Of a stretch of DNA of 64,000 nt, positions 1-9,280 are shown one piece after another (position 1 is the first letter of the stretch; every line of letters begins with the position of its first letter). The stretch is from the NCBI RefSeq assembly GCF_002002885.1, contig NZ_CP019510.1, positions 2,666,001-2,730,000 of the forward strand, given 5' to 3'. Both the position numbers and the translations under genes were made by a program. Source of the stretch: Janthinobacterium sp. LM6. GTDB lineage: Bacteria > Pseudomonadota > Gammaproteobacteria > Burkholderiales > Burkholderiaceae_D. The notes beneath the pieces were generated by a model that made no database searches, was not told the origin of the DNA, and was given only the letters and a program-made list of their open reading frames with translations.

Positions 1-402
1 CACGTCAACCTGCCGGCCGCATTGGCGCGTGCCTCCGCCGGCCTGCGCGCGCACCAGGCGCTGATGCGGGAAACGGGCGGCGTGCATGCGGCCGCGTGGT
101 GCGCGCCCGACGGTGATATCGTGCACGTGTTCGAGGATGTCGGCCGCCACAACGGCCTGGATAAACTGATCGGCCATTTGGCACTGAGCGGGGCGGACAT
201 GCGGCGCGGCTTCGTCTTCCTGTCCAGCCGCGGCAGCTACGAGCTGGCGCGCAAGGCGGCGCGCATGCAGATTCCGCTGCTGGCGACGATTTCCGCCCCC
301 AGCTCGCTGGCCATTTCCATCGCCACGCAGGCGGGCATGAAGCTGGTGGGTTTCTGCCGTCAGGACGCCTTCGTCGATTACACGCCAGGCATCAGTATCT
401 AA
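1..402 (+). CDS. fdhD: FdhD sulfurtransferase, C-terminal part (5' end outside window)
   Basis: FdhD carries sulfur from IscS to the molybdenum cofactor of formate dehydrogenase-type enzymes in the cytoplasm. The reading frame is open from base 1 to a TAA at 400-402, so only the C-terminal ~133 residues are visible. The family signatures are present: EDVGRHNGLDKLIG, then SSRGSYELARKAA, then ISAPSSLAI. The conserved sulfur-carrying cysteines would lie upstream, outside the window. Its stop overlaps by 4 bases the stop of the convergent molybdopterin oxidoreductase, the enzyme type it serves, so the two genes are probably a functional pair. Confidence 0.93.
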   Translation, partial: HVNLPAALARASAGLRAHQALMRETGGVHAAAWCAPDGDIVHVFEDVGRHNGLDKLIGHLALSGADMRRGFVFLSSRGSYELARKAARMQIPLLATISAPSSLAISIATQAGMKLVGFCRQDAFVDYTPGISI

Positions 403-2702
403 GCGGCAGAACGCTGCAGCAGCACCGGCACGGACTTCGACGTGGGCGTGCCGGCGCCGTCCGCCGTGCTGGCCAGCGGCACCAGCGCGTTCGTCTCCGG
501 GTAATACGCGCCCAGGCAGCCGCGCGGGATGTCGTAGGCGACGAGGCGGAAGCCGTCGGCGCGGCGCGCCACGCCATCGTCCCAGGCGCCGATCAGGTCC
601 ACCTGGTCGCCATCGGCAAAGCCCAGCATGGCGATATCTTCCTTGTTGGCGAAGACCACCTTGCGCGTGCCGTACACGCCCCGGTAGCGGTCATCCATGC
701 CGTAGATGGTGGTGTTGTACTGGTCGTGCGAGCGGGTGCTCATCAGGACCATCAGGCGCTCGCCGTGGCGCTTGCGGGCACGGTGCAGCGGCGTATCGAG
801 GTCCAGCGGGGCGACGAGGAAGCTGGCCTTGCCGCTGGCCGTCTTCCACACGCGTTCGCGCGAAGCCACCGTCAAATGAAAGCCGCCCGGCTGCGCCACC
901 CTGGCGTTGTAGTCGTAAAAGTCGTCGAACACCTTTTCGATGTCGTCGCGGATGCGCGCATAGTCGGCCGCATACGCGCGCCAGTCCACCAGGGCGCTGC
1001 CCACCGTCGCTTCGGCCATGCCGGCCACGATGGCCACTTCCGAGCGCAGTTGCGGCGAAGCGGGCGCATTGCGGCCGTACGAGATATGCACCATGCTCAT
1101 CGAGTCTTCCACCGTCACGCCCTGCGCCACGCCGTGCTGCAAGTCGATCTCCGTGCGGCCCAGCGTGGGCAGCAGCAGGGCTTCCTTGCCGATGACGAGG
1201 TGGCTGCGATTGAGCTTGGTGGCCACCTGCACCGTCAGCGCGCACTGGCGCAGGGCGGCAAAGGTCAATGGCGTATCGGGCGTGGCGGCGGCGAAATTGC
1301 CGCCCAGCGCGATGAATACCTTGACGTCGCCGCGCCGCATGGCTTCGATGGTGGCCACCACGTCGTGGCCGTGCGCGCGCGGCGGCGCGAATCCGTACAC
1401 CTGGCCCAGGCGGTCGAGGAAGGCGTTTGTCGGCTTTTCCTCGATGCCCACCGTGCGGTCGCCCTGCACGTTCGAGTGGCCGCGCACGGGGCATAGCCCG
1501 GCGCCCGGTTTGCCGATCTGCCCGCGCAACATCATCAGGTTCGACAGCATGCGGATGGCCGCCACGCTGTGCTTGTGCTGCGTCAAGCCCATGCCCCAGG
1601 TGGCGATGATGCGCCGGCCCTTGACGAAGATGTCCGTCAATGCCTCGATCTGCGCGCGCGCCACGCCGGACTCCCGCAGCAGCAGTTCCCAGCTTTCTGC
1701 ACGCAGGTCGTCGCGGAAGGCGTCGAAGCCGCTGCAGTGTTCAACGATGAAGGCGTGGTCGATGACGGCGGGCCTGCCTGCCGCCTGCGCCGCGTCGTCG
1801 TGCTCGACGACGCGCTTGGCGACGGCCTTGATCAGGGCGAAGTCGCCGCCCAGTGTCGGCTGGACGAACAGGCCGGCCAGGCGCGTGCTGCCGAGGGTCG
1901 CCATTTCCAGCGCACTTTGCGGGTCCATGAAGCGCTGCAAGCCCCGTTCGCGCAGGGGATTGATGGAAACGATGCTGCCGCCGCGGCGCGCGCAGTCGCG
2001 CAATTCGCCCAGCATGCGCGGGTGGTTGGTGGCGGGATTCTGGCCGAAGATGAGGATGGTGTCGGCCAGTTCGAAGTCGGCCAGGGTCACCGTGCCCTTG
2101 CCGATGCCGACGGTGGCCGGCAAGCCGCGGCTGGTCGCTTCGTGGCACATGTTGGAGCAGTCGGGGAAGTTATTCGTGCCGTACAGGCGCGCCATCAGCT
2201 GGTACAGGAAGGCGGCTTCGTTGCTGGCGCGGCCCGACGTATAGAACGCAGCCTGGTTCGGGTCGGGCAGGGCGCGCAGGTGGCGCCCCACGAGGGCGCA
2301 GGCGTCTTCCCAGGCGATGGGCACGTAACGGTCGCTGGCGGCGTCGTACACCATCGGCTCCGTCAAACGGCCGTGCTGCTCGAGCGTGTAGTCCGACTGT
2401 TGCAGCAGCTGCGTGACAGTATGGCTGGCGAACAGCTCCGGGCCGGCGCGGCGGCTGGTCGCTTCGGCGGCGACGGCCTTGGCGCCGTTTTCGCAAAAGG
2501 CGAACGTGGACGCGTGGTTGCGGTCGGGCCAGGCGCAGCCGGGGCAATCGAAGCCGTCAGGCTGGTTTTGCGCCAGCAGCGCCTTTAAGTTTTCGGGTGC
2601 GACGCGCTCCTGGCGCAGGCTGATGGCCACGTGTTTCAAGGCGTCCCAGCCGGCGGCCGGCCTGGTGTAGGGCGTGATGTGCGGTGCGTCCTGGTCTTTC
2701 AT
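399..2702 (-). CDS. FdhF/YdeP-family molybdopterin oxidoreductase (formate dehydrogenase-like)
   Basis: A 767-residue member of the molybdopterin oxidoreductase family, close in length to E. coli YdeP (about 760). The N-terminus carries a cysteine cluster (CPGCAW, then FCENG) as in the FdhF-like subgroup. The cofactor region includes NFPDCSNMCHEATSRGLP and FGQNPATNHPRML, and the C-terminal dinucleotide-binding domain has MSTRSHDQYNTTIYGMDDR. The longest frame reaches 2768. I prefer the ATG at 2702 because AAAGAG lies just upstream and this start begins at the conserved region. YdeP-type proteins are linked to acid resistance in E. coli, but the substrate here cannot be read from sequence. No Fe-S or membrane partner subunit is next to it. 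Confidence 0.85.
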   Translation of the reverse strand: MKDQDAPHITPYTRPAAGWDALKHVAISLRQERVAPENLKALLAQNQPDGFDCPGCAWPDRNHASTFAFCENGAKAVAAEATSRRAGPELFASHTVTQLLQQSDYTLEQHGRLTEPMVYDAASDRYVPIAWEDACALVGRHLRALPDPNQAAFYTSGRASNEAAFLYQLMARLYGTNNFPDCSNMCHEATSRGLPATVGIGKGTVTLADFELADTILIFGQNPATNHPRMLGELRDCARRGGSIVSINPLRERGLQRFMDPQSALEMATLGSTRLAGLFVQPTLGGDFALIKAVAKRVVEHDDAAQAAGRPAVIDHAFIVEHCSGFDAFRDDLRAESWELLLRESGVARAQIEALTDIFVKGRRIIATWGMGLTQHKHSVAAIRMLSNLMMLRGQIGKPGAGLCPVRGHSNVQGDRTVGIEEKPTNAFLDRLGQVYGFAPPRAHGHDVVATIEAMRRGDVKVFIALGGNFAAATPDTPLTFAALRQCALTVQVATKLNRSHLVIGKEALLLPTLGRTEIDLQHGVAQGVTVEDSMSMVHISYGRNAPASPQLRSEVAIVAGMAEATVGSALVDWRAYAADYARIRDDIEKVFDDFYDYNARVAQPGGFHLTVASRERVWKTASGKASFLVAPLDLDTPLHRARKRHGERLMVLMSTRSHDQYNTTIYGMDDRYRGVYGTRKVVFANKEDIAMLGFADGDQVDLIGAWDDGVARRADGFRLVAYDIPRGCLGAYYPETNALVPLASTADGAGTPTSKSVPVLLQRSAA

Positions 2703-2771
2703 GGGCTCTTTCGGCTGGGCGAGTGTGGTAATTATGCACGATCCCCGCATGACATTGACTTGCGTCATGGA

Positions 2772-2791
2772 AATGACATTCGGCTGTCATT
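2772..2791. repeat. Inverted repeat between the oxidoreductase and acyltransferase promoters
   Basis: AATGACA (2772-2778) and TGTCATT (2785-2791) are perfect 7-base arms around TTCGGC. The repeat lies in the divergent gap between the genes starting at 2702 and 2848. It could be an operator or a short hairpin in the acyltransferase leader. No regulator can be assigned. Confidence 0.4.
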
Positions 2792-2847
2792 TTCCTGACA
2801 TATTAGACAAGTACGCTGGAGTCGTCTTGATCACAGGGGATGAAACC

Positions 2848-3609
2848 ATGCAGAACATAGTCGCATCAAACGAAGCCAAGGCCCGGCCGGTCCAACTGGT
2901 GCTGAGCCAGGCCACGACCGCGGCGGAATTGCGCGAAGTCCAGCGTTTGCGTTACAAGGTGTTTATCGAGACCATGGGCTTGACGTCGCTGGCGAACGCC
3001 GATGGCCTCGACAGCGATGAATTCGACGCGCACTGCGATCATCTGATCGTGCGCGACGCCGATACCCTGAAAGTGGTGGGCACCTACCGCGTGCTGAGCG
3101 CCGCCAAGGCAGCCAAGATCGGCCGCCTGTATGCGGAAAACGAGTTCGACCTGAGCCGCCTGAAGAATCTGCGCGGCCGCATGGTCGAAGCGGGCCGCGC
3201 CTGCATCCACCCGAAATACCGGGGCGGCAGCGTGATCATGCTGCTGTGGTCCGGCCTGGCCGAGTACATGCGCCGCGAGCGCTGCGACTACCTGGTCGGC
3301 TGCGCCAGCATCAGCCTGGCCGATGGCGGCCATAACGCCGTCGCCGTGTACCAGGCGCTGGCCGAAAAGCACATGGCGCCAAGCGAATACCGCGTCACGC
3401 CGCACCTGCCTTTCCCCATCCACCAGGTGGAAGCGGCGCACAAGCCGCAGGTGCCGCCGCTGATCAAGGGCTATCTGCGTTCGGGCGCCTGGATTTGCGG
3501 CGAACCGGCGTGGGATCCTGATTTCGAAAGCGCCGACATGTTCATGATGATGCCGCTGGCGAATCTGGACGAGCGCTATGCGCGCCACTACGGAGTGGTG
3601 CCTGGCTAA
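2848..3609 (+). CDS. OlsB-like N-acyltransferase (GNAT fold, hemolysin-type)
   Basis: A 253-residue protein of the GNAT-like Acetyltransf_5 family, which includes OlsB (L-ornithine N-alpha-acyltransferase, first step of ornithine lipid synthesis) and putative hemolysins. Typical segments are EVQRLRYKVFIETMG near residue 32 and VEAGRACIHPKYRGG near 112, followed by the conserved core around GCASISLADGG. The ATG at 2848 follows AGGGGA (2834-2839); a longer frame runs upstream but has no ribosome site. No OlsA partner is adjacent, so ornithine lipid synthesis is inferred from family only. Its last 68 bases overlap the 3' end of the opposite-strand CHAT gene. Confidence 0.7.
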   Translation: MQNIVASNEAKARPVQLVLSQATTAAELREVQRLRYKVFIETMGLTSLANADGLDSDEFDAHCDHLIVRDADTLKVVGTYRVLSAAKAAKIGRLYAENEFDLSRLKNLRGRMVEAGRACIHPKYRGGSVIMLLWSGLAEYMRRERCDYLVGCASISLADGGHNAVAVYQALAEKHMAPSEYRVTPHLPFPIHQVEAAHKPQVPPLIKGYLRSGAWICGEPAWDPDFESADMFMMMPLANLDERYARHYGVVPG

Positions 3610-6600
3610 GGCTATTGAGGTGAATGCCGGGCAGTGACGCCTGCAGTTGGCAGGCCAGCGCCTGCACGGCGCTGCGCAAGCCGCTCTCCGCGCTGTCGGG
3701 CGGCAGCAGTTCGAGCAGGAAGCGCAGCGGCGCCGTGATCGCCTCGGGTTCGCCGATGCTGCCGTGGCGCCGCACGGCGTCGTGGTACAGCGCCAGGAAA
3801 GCGGCGCGCGCCGGCGCGTCGAAAGGCTGGCCGTCCGGCACCTGCCACAGGGCCGCCAGCAGGGCGGCGCGCACGGGGGCGCCGGCGTCGATGGCGCGGT
3901 GTTCGTCCGCGTGGCGCTGGCGCGCATAGGCGATGGCGTCGTGCAGCAGGTCGCCCAGCTGCGGATCGAGCGCGCGCCAGGCACCGCAGTCGCCATGGGC
4001 TTTCAACAGCAGGGCGCCCGCCAGCACCTGGAAAATCAGGTCGCAGTCGGCCACGCCGCTGCGCCGCCGCGCTTCCTCCAGCGCGGCCAGGCAGGCGTCC
4101 GTCATGGCGCGCAGGGCGGGCGCGCCGGAGCTTCCTGCGCGGCAGGCCAGGCGCGCCTGCAAGGCCCAGTAGCGGCCCAGCAGGGCCAGGCGCTGCGCCG
4201 TGGGCGCCAGCGCCACCAGCAGGTCGATATGCTGTTTCCCATCCTGCAGCAACTGCCGTCCCTGCGCCATATCCGGCACGGCCGGCACTTCGATGCCGGC
4301 GCCCGCATCGAGGCCGCACAGGGCCGCGCCCTGGCGTATTTCCAGTTCCGCCCAGTGCGCCAGCGCGCGCAAGCCCACCTTGCCGTCGGCCGCGCTGTGC
4401 GCTGCCCGGTAGTGTTCGATGGCGCGCAGGGTGTTCTCCAGGCCACCGAGGCCGGCCCGCGTGGCGGCCATGTTTTCGCGGATGTCGGCGCAGCCGAAGA
4501 AGCGGGCGCGCACGGCTTCCTCGATGCTGCCCAGCTTTTCCTCGATGGCGGCGCGGCGCGCCGCATCGGCGCCCGCCAGGCGCGCGTGCAGGGTTTCCAG
4601 GTCGGCCAGCAGGTGGCCGTGATAGTGGTAATCGGGCGCTTGCCAGGGCCGGCTCTGCGTGTTCGGGAAGCGGTAGCGGTCGTCGCCATACGCCTGGTAG
4701 GCGCCCCAGGTGTTCGACGCCGGGAACTGCAGGTACGCCGCCTCGCGCGCCAGGCGCACGGCGTCGCCGAAATATTCGCCGCTCAGCATGGCGTGATAAA
4801 AGCTGTGCGCGAAGATGCTGGCCGCCTGGTCGTCGATGCGCCAGCCGGCCGCGATCACCGCCTGCGAGCCCATTTCGATGAAGGCCGTGGCCAGGCTGGC
4901 GGCCAGTTTCGACCAGGGCGCGATGGCGTCCGGGCGCATGTCGCCCAGGTGGCAGCAATTGATGAAGACGAATTGCGGCACGCGCTTCAATTTACCCACC
5001 TGCGCCGCCGTCAGCCGCGTCTTCGGCCCCAGCACCAGGCCCGTATGGGCGATGCCGGGGCCGGCCACTTCGCCGTGGCCGGCCAGGTGGATGGCGAAAT
5101 AGCGCTCGTCGAACAGGTGCACCAGCACGCGCTGCGCCTGCGGGCGCAGCAGCTCGCGCACCTGGTAGCCGTACGCGCCGAACATGCGCGCCACGTCCTG
5201 CGCCTCGGCCTGCGCGGCGGGCAGCTCGGGCAGGCCGGAATCGGTGTCGCCGATCACCAGCACGCTGTTGCTGGGCGGGCTGACGGCCGATGGCTGCTCG
5301 CGCAGGCTGGCCAGCTGGCGCACCATGCCGATGCGCGTCGACAGCGGGCTTTCCTCGCTGCCCGCCTCGTCGCGCATCAGCTCCCACGGATAGATGGCGG
5401 CGCTCTGGTCGACGGCCAGGATCAGGCCGCGCATCTCGGGGATGGCCGCCTTCAGGCCATTGGGCAGCATCAGTTCGTACAGCGCGCGCGACAGGCCCGG
5501 TTGGTCGGTGGTGTTGTCGGTGGCGTCCATGATCAGGCCATCGACGGCTTGCCGCTGGTTCGGCTCCTCGTCGACGCTGTTGTGGGCGCGGTCCGTCAGC
5601 ACGGTGAAGCGCAGGGCGCCGGACAGATCCGCGGCGACGATCTGCACGCGGCGCCAGCCATTGTCGCCGCTCAGGCTGGGCAAGATGCGCCGGTAGCCGC
5701 CGGGGCTGTGGCGGATGCGCCGCTCGAACGTGAAGCTGCCCTGGTAGCGCGCCTCGGCCATGATCTGCTCGATGGCCATGGCGGCCGCGATGGCGCGCGC
5801 CTCCGACTGTTCGTAGATGGCGATATGGCCGATGCGGCACGCCATGCCCGCGTCTTCCAGGCGCCGGTTGGCGCTGCGCGCGCCGTCGAGCAGGGCCCGC
5901 GCGCACAGGGCGATGCTCAAGCCGCCATAGCCGGAGCCGGACAGCAGGCTGGCCACGCGCAGGCCGTGCTCGCCCATCGGAGGCGCGGCCGCATGGCCGG
6001 CGGCGCGCACCTGCAGGCAGACGCACGCGTATTCGAGCAAGCCGCCGGCAAAGGCGCGCGCCAGTTCGCCCGGCGTCAGCTCGCCCAGCGCGCCCAGTCC
6101 GATGACGATGGCGCCGCCGGGCCGGCGCGCCGCATCGGGCTGCAGCACCACCAGGGCGGAGTCGGGGCGCTGCGGAAAGCGTCCCAGCGCGTGGATTTCC
6201 TGCAGCTTGCCCGCCAGCAGGCGGTCCAGGAAGCTCATGCTGCCGCGCAGCGATTCATACGCATAGCAGCCGCTCATGACGGGCGCGTCGGCCGAGGCCA
6301 TGCTGCCGTGGATGATGGATAGGCTCAGCTGCGGCGCGCGGCTCTCCGGCGCGATGGCGGGGCCGGCGGCGCCGAGGGCGGCGTCGAGCAGTTCCTGCGG
6401 CTGCGGGTACAGCGGCGTGGCGTCGGGGGCGTACGGATGGAAGCGGGGCGGGGCGCCGCCAGGCGCGTGCGGCGGGTGCCGCGGCAGGGCTGCGGCCTGG
6501 CCGCCGTCGAGCAGTTGCGCGATGGCCGGGTAGTATTCCTTTTGCAGCAGCAGGTCGCCATGCGCCACCGGCAGGTAGCAGGCCGCCACGCCGTCCGGCA

Positions 6601-9019
6601 CCGCGCCTTGCCAGGCCGTGCGGCCATCGCCATCCGGCGACCAGGCTGTCTCGATGCCGCCGTCGCGCAGGCGCAGCGCCACCGGCGTGTCGGCGCAGCC
6701 GGCCAGGTAGCTGCAATGGCGGGCGTCGGGCGGGGCCGCTTCCAGCAGGGCCACGGTGGCGCGCGCCGCGGCCAGCGCCTGGGCTTCGGGCGCCTGCCAG
6801 CCGCCGGGCAGGCCCGCCTGCGCGTCGCCGGCGGCCAGCTGCGCCCAGGCGCCGGCGTCGAAATAATCGATGCCGCCCGCCTGCGGCCACGGCAGCATGT
6901 CCAGCACGCCGGGAAAGGCGCGCACGAAGCCGAGAAACTGGCGCCGCGTGTGCTTCCAGCCTATCCAGCACGCCAGCATCTGCACCAGCCGGTCGCGCCC
7001 CAGCAGCACCTGCACCATCGCCTGCGTGCCGCGGTTGGCCGTGCCCACCTGCAGCAGGCGGCTGCCGGGCAGGGCGCCGAAGCGCTGCCAGCGGTCTTTC
7101 AGGGCCAGGCGCGCCACCAGCCCGCCCATGCCGTGGGCAATGATGCGCAAGGGCTGGCCGCGCTGTTCGGCGTCGCGCATGGCCTCGTCGAGCACGGGCA
7201 GGAAGGCGTTGCCGGAGTGCTGCAGCGACAAGCGCCAGTCATAGGCAAAGGGCCGCACTTCCTGGCTTTGCGCGAGAAAGCGGGCAAACGGTTCATAGCA
7301 GGATTCGACCCAGCCGGCGCTGACGATGTGCGGCTGGCCCACGGCCAGGCGTTCGATGCGCCCTTCGACCAGGTTGACGGGGTCGAACCAGATGCGGTTG
7401 CTGCCCACTTGCAGGTGGCTGCCCATGATGTCGGGCAGCAGCAGCACGATGGGCGCGTGCGCGCGCCGCTTCGGTACTTCGCCGCCCCGCGCCAGCGGAC
7501 CGTGCTCGATGCCGGGCAGCGGCAGGTAGGCGGTCTCGTCGCCGGTGAGCGCCTGCACGGCGGCCAGGCCGGACGGCGCGCGCTCGAAATAGTTGAGGTG
7601 GTGCGCGTGCGGCCCGCGCAGCAGCAGTTGCCGCACGGGCGTGCTGCGCGTGGCGCCGCCGGCCATCGAGGCGCAATTGACCACCAGGTCGTTCTGCCCG
7701 CCATATAGCTGGTCGTCGAGGCAGTCGCCCAGCCAGCCCAGCAGGCCATCGCCGCTGCATGCGCCGGCCAGCACATGCAGCGGGCTGGCCACGCGCACGT
7801 CGGGTGCATTGAGCAGCGCCACCAGGGGCGAGTCGGGCATCATCGCTTCCAGGCCCGGCAGGATGCGCGCGTCGCAGCGCTGCTGCACCACGGCCAGCAG
7901 GAAGGCCATGGCGCCATCGGGTAGGCCGCCGTGCAGCAGCAGGTTGAGCATCGCGCTGGCCCAGCGGTCGAGGCGGCCCGACATCAAGGTGGTGCCGCGC
8001 GCCGGACAGGCCACGCGCACGAAGCGGGCGATGCGGATGGCGCGCGTCTTCAGCTCCATGCTCAAGTCGCGCAGGCGCGCCGCATCCCCGTCGTAGCCGC
8101 CGCGTCCGCCCAGCCGCGCCTGCGCCGTGAAGTGGTCGATATCGTGGCTGTTGAACGCTTCGCCGCCCACCGTGTTTTCGCTCAGCCGCTCCAGGCCGTC
8201 GCCTGCCAGGTCGACGGCGCCGCGGCTGTCGATGCGCTGCGCCCGCGCCAGCAATTCGCCCACCAGGCCGCCGCGCGAATGGCTCAGCAGGTGCAGCACG
8301 GCGCCGTGCGGCAACTGGCGCACGAGGGCCAGCGCGTTCTCGATGGGGCTGTCGCTGAGGCTGCGGTGCTCGTAGCCATAGATGCGGTTGCCGTACTGCG
8401 CCGCCAGTTGCGGCGCCAGGCCGTTGCGCCACAGGCCGGCAAAGCTGCGCTGGGTCGACGAAGCCGTGCCGTGCAACAACAGCAGCAGCGGTTCCGGCCC
8501 GGCGGGCAGGCTGGCGACGGCCGTCATGCTGCCCGCCTCGATGCCGCAGCGGTACAGGCCCAGCCGTTGTTCCAGTTGGCGGTCCTGGAAGGCGCCCGCC
8601 GCCGCCAGCGCCGTCATGGCGGCACCGCCGCAGCGGTACACGCGCACGGCGCGCAGCATCCAGGCGCCCAGGCCGTCGCGGCTGGCGCCGGGCGGCGGAC
8701 GCGCCGCCTGTGGGCGCAAGGCCAGTCCCACTTCGATGCCGGCGGGCGCGCCGTCGCGCGCCAGCGTGGCCGGCCCCAGGTAGCGTGGCAGGTCCAGGCT
8801 GCCGGCGAGCAGCGAACTGCCGTCGCACAGCAGCAGTTGCACGACGTCGTCCGGGCCGATATCGAGGGCGATGCGGCAGCTGCCGATGCCGCGCGCGCCG
8901 GACAGCACATGGGTCTGGCTATGCCAGCCGGGCGCAGCGGGGCAGTCGCCGGCGCTGGCGAGGGGATCGCGCGTGAGCGTCAGGCGCAGCACGGGCGGCG
9001 CAAGAGGGTCGCTGGACAT
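3542..9019 (-). CDS. Giant CHAT-domain protease fused to two alpha/beta-hydrolase modules
   Basis: 1825 residues, no signal peptide or clear membrane segment, probably cytoplasmic. Module 1 (about 170-480) is lipase-like, with an HGT oxyanion-type segment at 183 and LSHSRGG with nucleophile Ser248. Module 2 (about 520-720) resembles the LCAT/lipase fold (LLLPDIMGSHL near 527), but its elbow reads AHGMGG, so Gly630 sits where Ser is expected. Residues about 950-1090 resemble the N-terminal domain of M17 aminopeptidases (IVIGLGALGELT, then SLLSGSGYGGLS). The CHAT domain (about 1190-1450) has the caspase-like dyad: IHLAGHG (His1315) and FINCCHLGD (Cys1355/1356). The last ~350 residues look helical. 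Such CHAT/hydrolase fusions are of unknown function; known CHAT proteases cleave partner proteins in stress or defence. No ribosome site is clear at the chosen ATG. Confidence 0.85.
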   Translation of the reverse strand: MSSDPLAPPVLRLTLTRDPLASAGDCPAAPGWHSQTHVLSGARGIGSCRIALDIGPDDVVQLLLCDGSSLLAGSLDLPRYLGPATLARDGAPAGIEVGLALRPQAARPPPGASRDGLGAWMLRAVRVYRCGGAAMTALAAAGAFQDRQLEQRLGLYRCGIEAGSMTAVASLPAGPEPLLLLLHGTASSTQRSFAGLWRNGLAPQLAAQYGNRIYGYEHRSLSDSPIENALALVRQLPHGAVLHLLSHSRGGLVGELLARAQRIDSRGAVDLAGDGLERLSENTVGGEAFNSHDIDHFTAQARLGGRGGYDGDAARLRDLSMELKTRAIRIARFVRVACPARGTTLMSGRLDRWASAMLNLLLHGGLPDGAMAFLLAVVQQRCDARILPGLEAMMPDSPLVALLNAPDVRVASPLHVLAGACSGDGLLGWLGDCLDDQLYGGQNDLVVNCASMAGGATRSTPVRQLLLRGPHAHHLNYFERAPSGLAAVQALTGDETAYLPLPGIEHGPLARGGEVPKRRAHAPIVLLLPDIMGSHLQVGSNRIWFDPVNLVEGRIERLAVGQPHIVSAGWVESCYEPFARFLAQSQEVRPFAYDWRLSLQHSGNAFLPVLDEAMRDAEQRGQPLRIIAHGMGGLVARLALKDRWQRFGALPGSRLLQVGTANRGTQAMVQVLLGRDRLVQMLACWIGWKHTRRQFLGFVRAFPGVLDMLPWPQAGGIDYFDAGAWAQLAAGDAQAGLPGGWQAPEAQALAAARATVALLEAAPPDARHCSYLAGCADTPVALRLRDGGIETAWSPDGDGRTAWQGAVPDGVAACYLPVAHGDLLLQKEYYPAIAQLLDGGQAAALPRHPPHAPGGAPPRFHPYAPDATPLYPQPQELLDAALGAAGPAIAPESRAPQLSLSIIHGSMASADAPVMSGCYAYESLRGSMSFLDRLLAGKLQEIHALGRFPQRPDSALVVLQPDAARRPGGAIVIGLGALGELTPGELARAFAGGLLEYACVCLQVRAAGHAAAPPMGEHGLRVASLLSGSGYGGLSIALCARALLDGARSANRRLEDAGMACRIGHIAIYEQSEARAIAAAMAIEQIMAEARYQGSFTFERRIRHSPGGYRRILPSLSGDNGWRRVQIVAADLSGALRFTVLTDRAHNSVDEEPNQRQAVDGLIMDATDNTTDQPGLSRALYELMLPNGLKAAIPEMRGLILAVDQSAAIYPWELMRDEAGSEESPLSTRIGMVRQLASLREQPSAVSPPSNSVLVIGDTDSGLPELPAAQAEAQDVARMFGAYGYQVRELLRPQAQRVLVHLFDERYFAIHLAGHGEVAGPGIAHTGLVLGPKTRLTAAQVGKLKRVPQFVFINCCHLGDMRPDAIAPWSKLAASLATAFIEMGSQAVIAAGWRIDDQAASIFAHSFYHAMLSGEYFGDAVRLAREAAYLQFPASNTWGAYQAYGDDRYRFPNTQSRPWQAPDYHYHGHLLADLETLHARLAGADAARRAAIEEKLGSIEEAVRARFFGCADIRENMAATRAGLGGLENTLRAIEHYRAAHSAADGKVGLRALAHWAELEIRQGAALCGLDAGAGIEVPAVPDMAQGRQLLQDGKQHIDLLVALAPTAQRLALLGRYWALQARLACRAGSSGAPALRAMTDACLAALEEARRRSGVADCDLIFQVLAGALLLKAHGDCGAWRALDPQLGDLLHDAIAYARQRHADEHRAIDAGAPVRAALLAALWQVPDGQPFDAPARAAFLALYHDAVRRHGSIGEPEAITAPLRFLLELLPPDSAESGLRSAVQALACQLQASLPGIHLNSLSQAPLRSGAHSARPDSPAASS

Positions 9020-9036
9020 GCGGTTGGGATCACTGG

Positions 9037-9084
9037 TTAAAAGCTGACCTTGATGCCTGCGCGGACCATGCGTGTTGTGTCAGA
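9037..9084 (-). pseudogene. Possible scar of a TonB-dependent receptor or porin C-terminus
   Basis: Just upstream of the CHAT gene the minus strand encodes DTTRMVRAGIKVSF and a stop. This is a typical outer-membrane beta-barrel end: a terminal Phe with alternating hydrophobic residues. A TGA lies two codons before it and no longer receptor frame continues upstream, so only the last ~15 codons remain. This may be a deletion scar, or chance. Confidence 0.3.
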
Positions 9085-9280
9085 TCAAGTTTGAGTGGAA
9101 ATGCAGGGGAGAAGCTGGGAGGGGGCTGGAAGGCAGAGAAACGGTCAGCATGGTTTGGGCTGGGTCTCTTCGCTATCGTGTCCGGATGCGGTGCGGTGAA
9201 CGAACTACGCGAATTGTATGGCAAAAGTTCATGGCGCCGGGGACCTGGGTGCCTGGCATGGCATTACAACAGCGGGTAAA

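Noticed and set aside
3647-6322. 891-codon open frame antisense to the CHAT gene
   Set aside because: The composition is typical of a shadow frame; the minus-strand protein shows clear domains and motifs.
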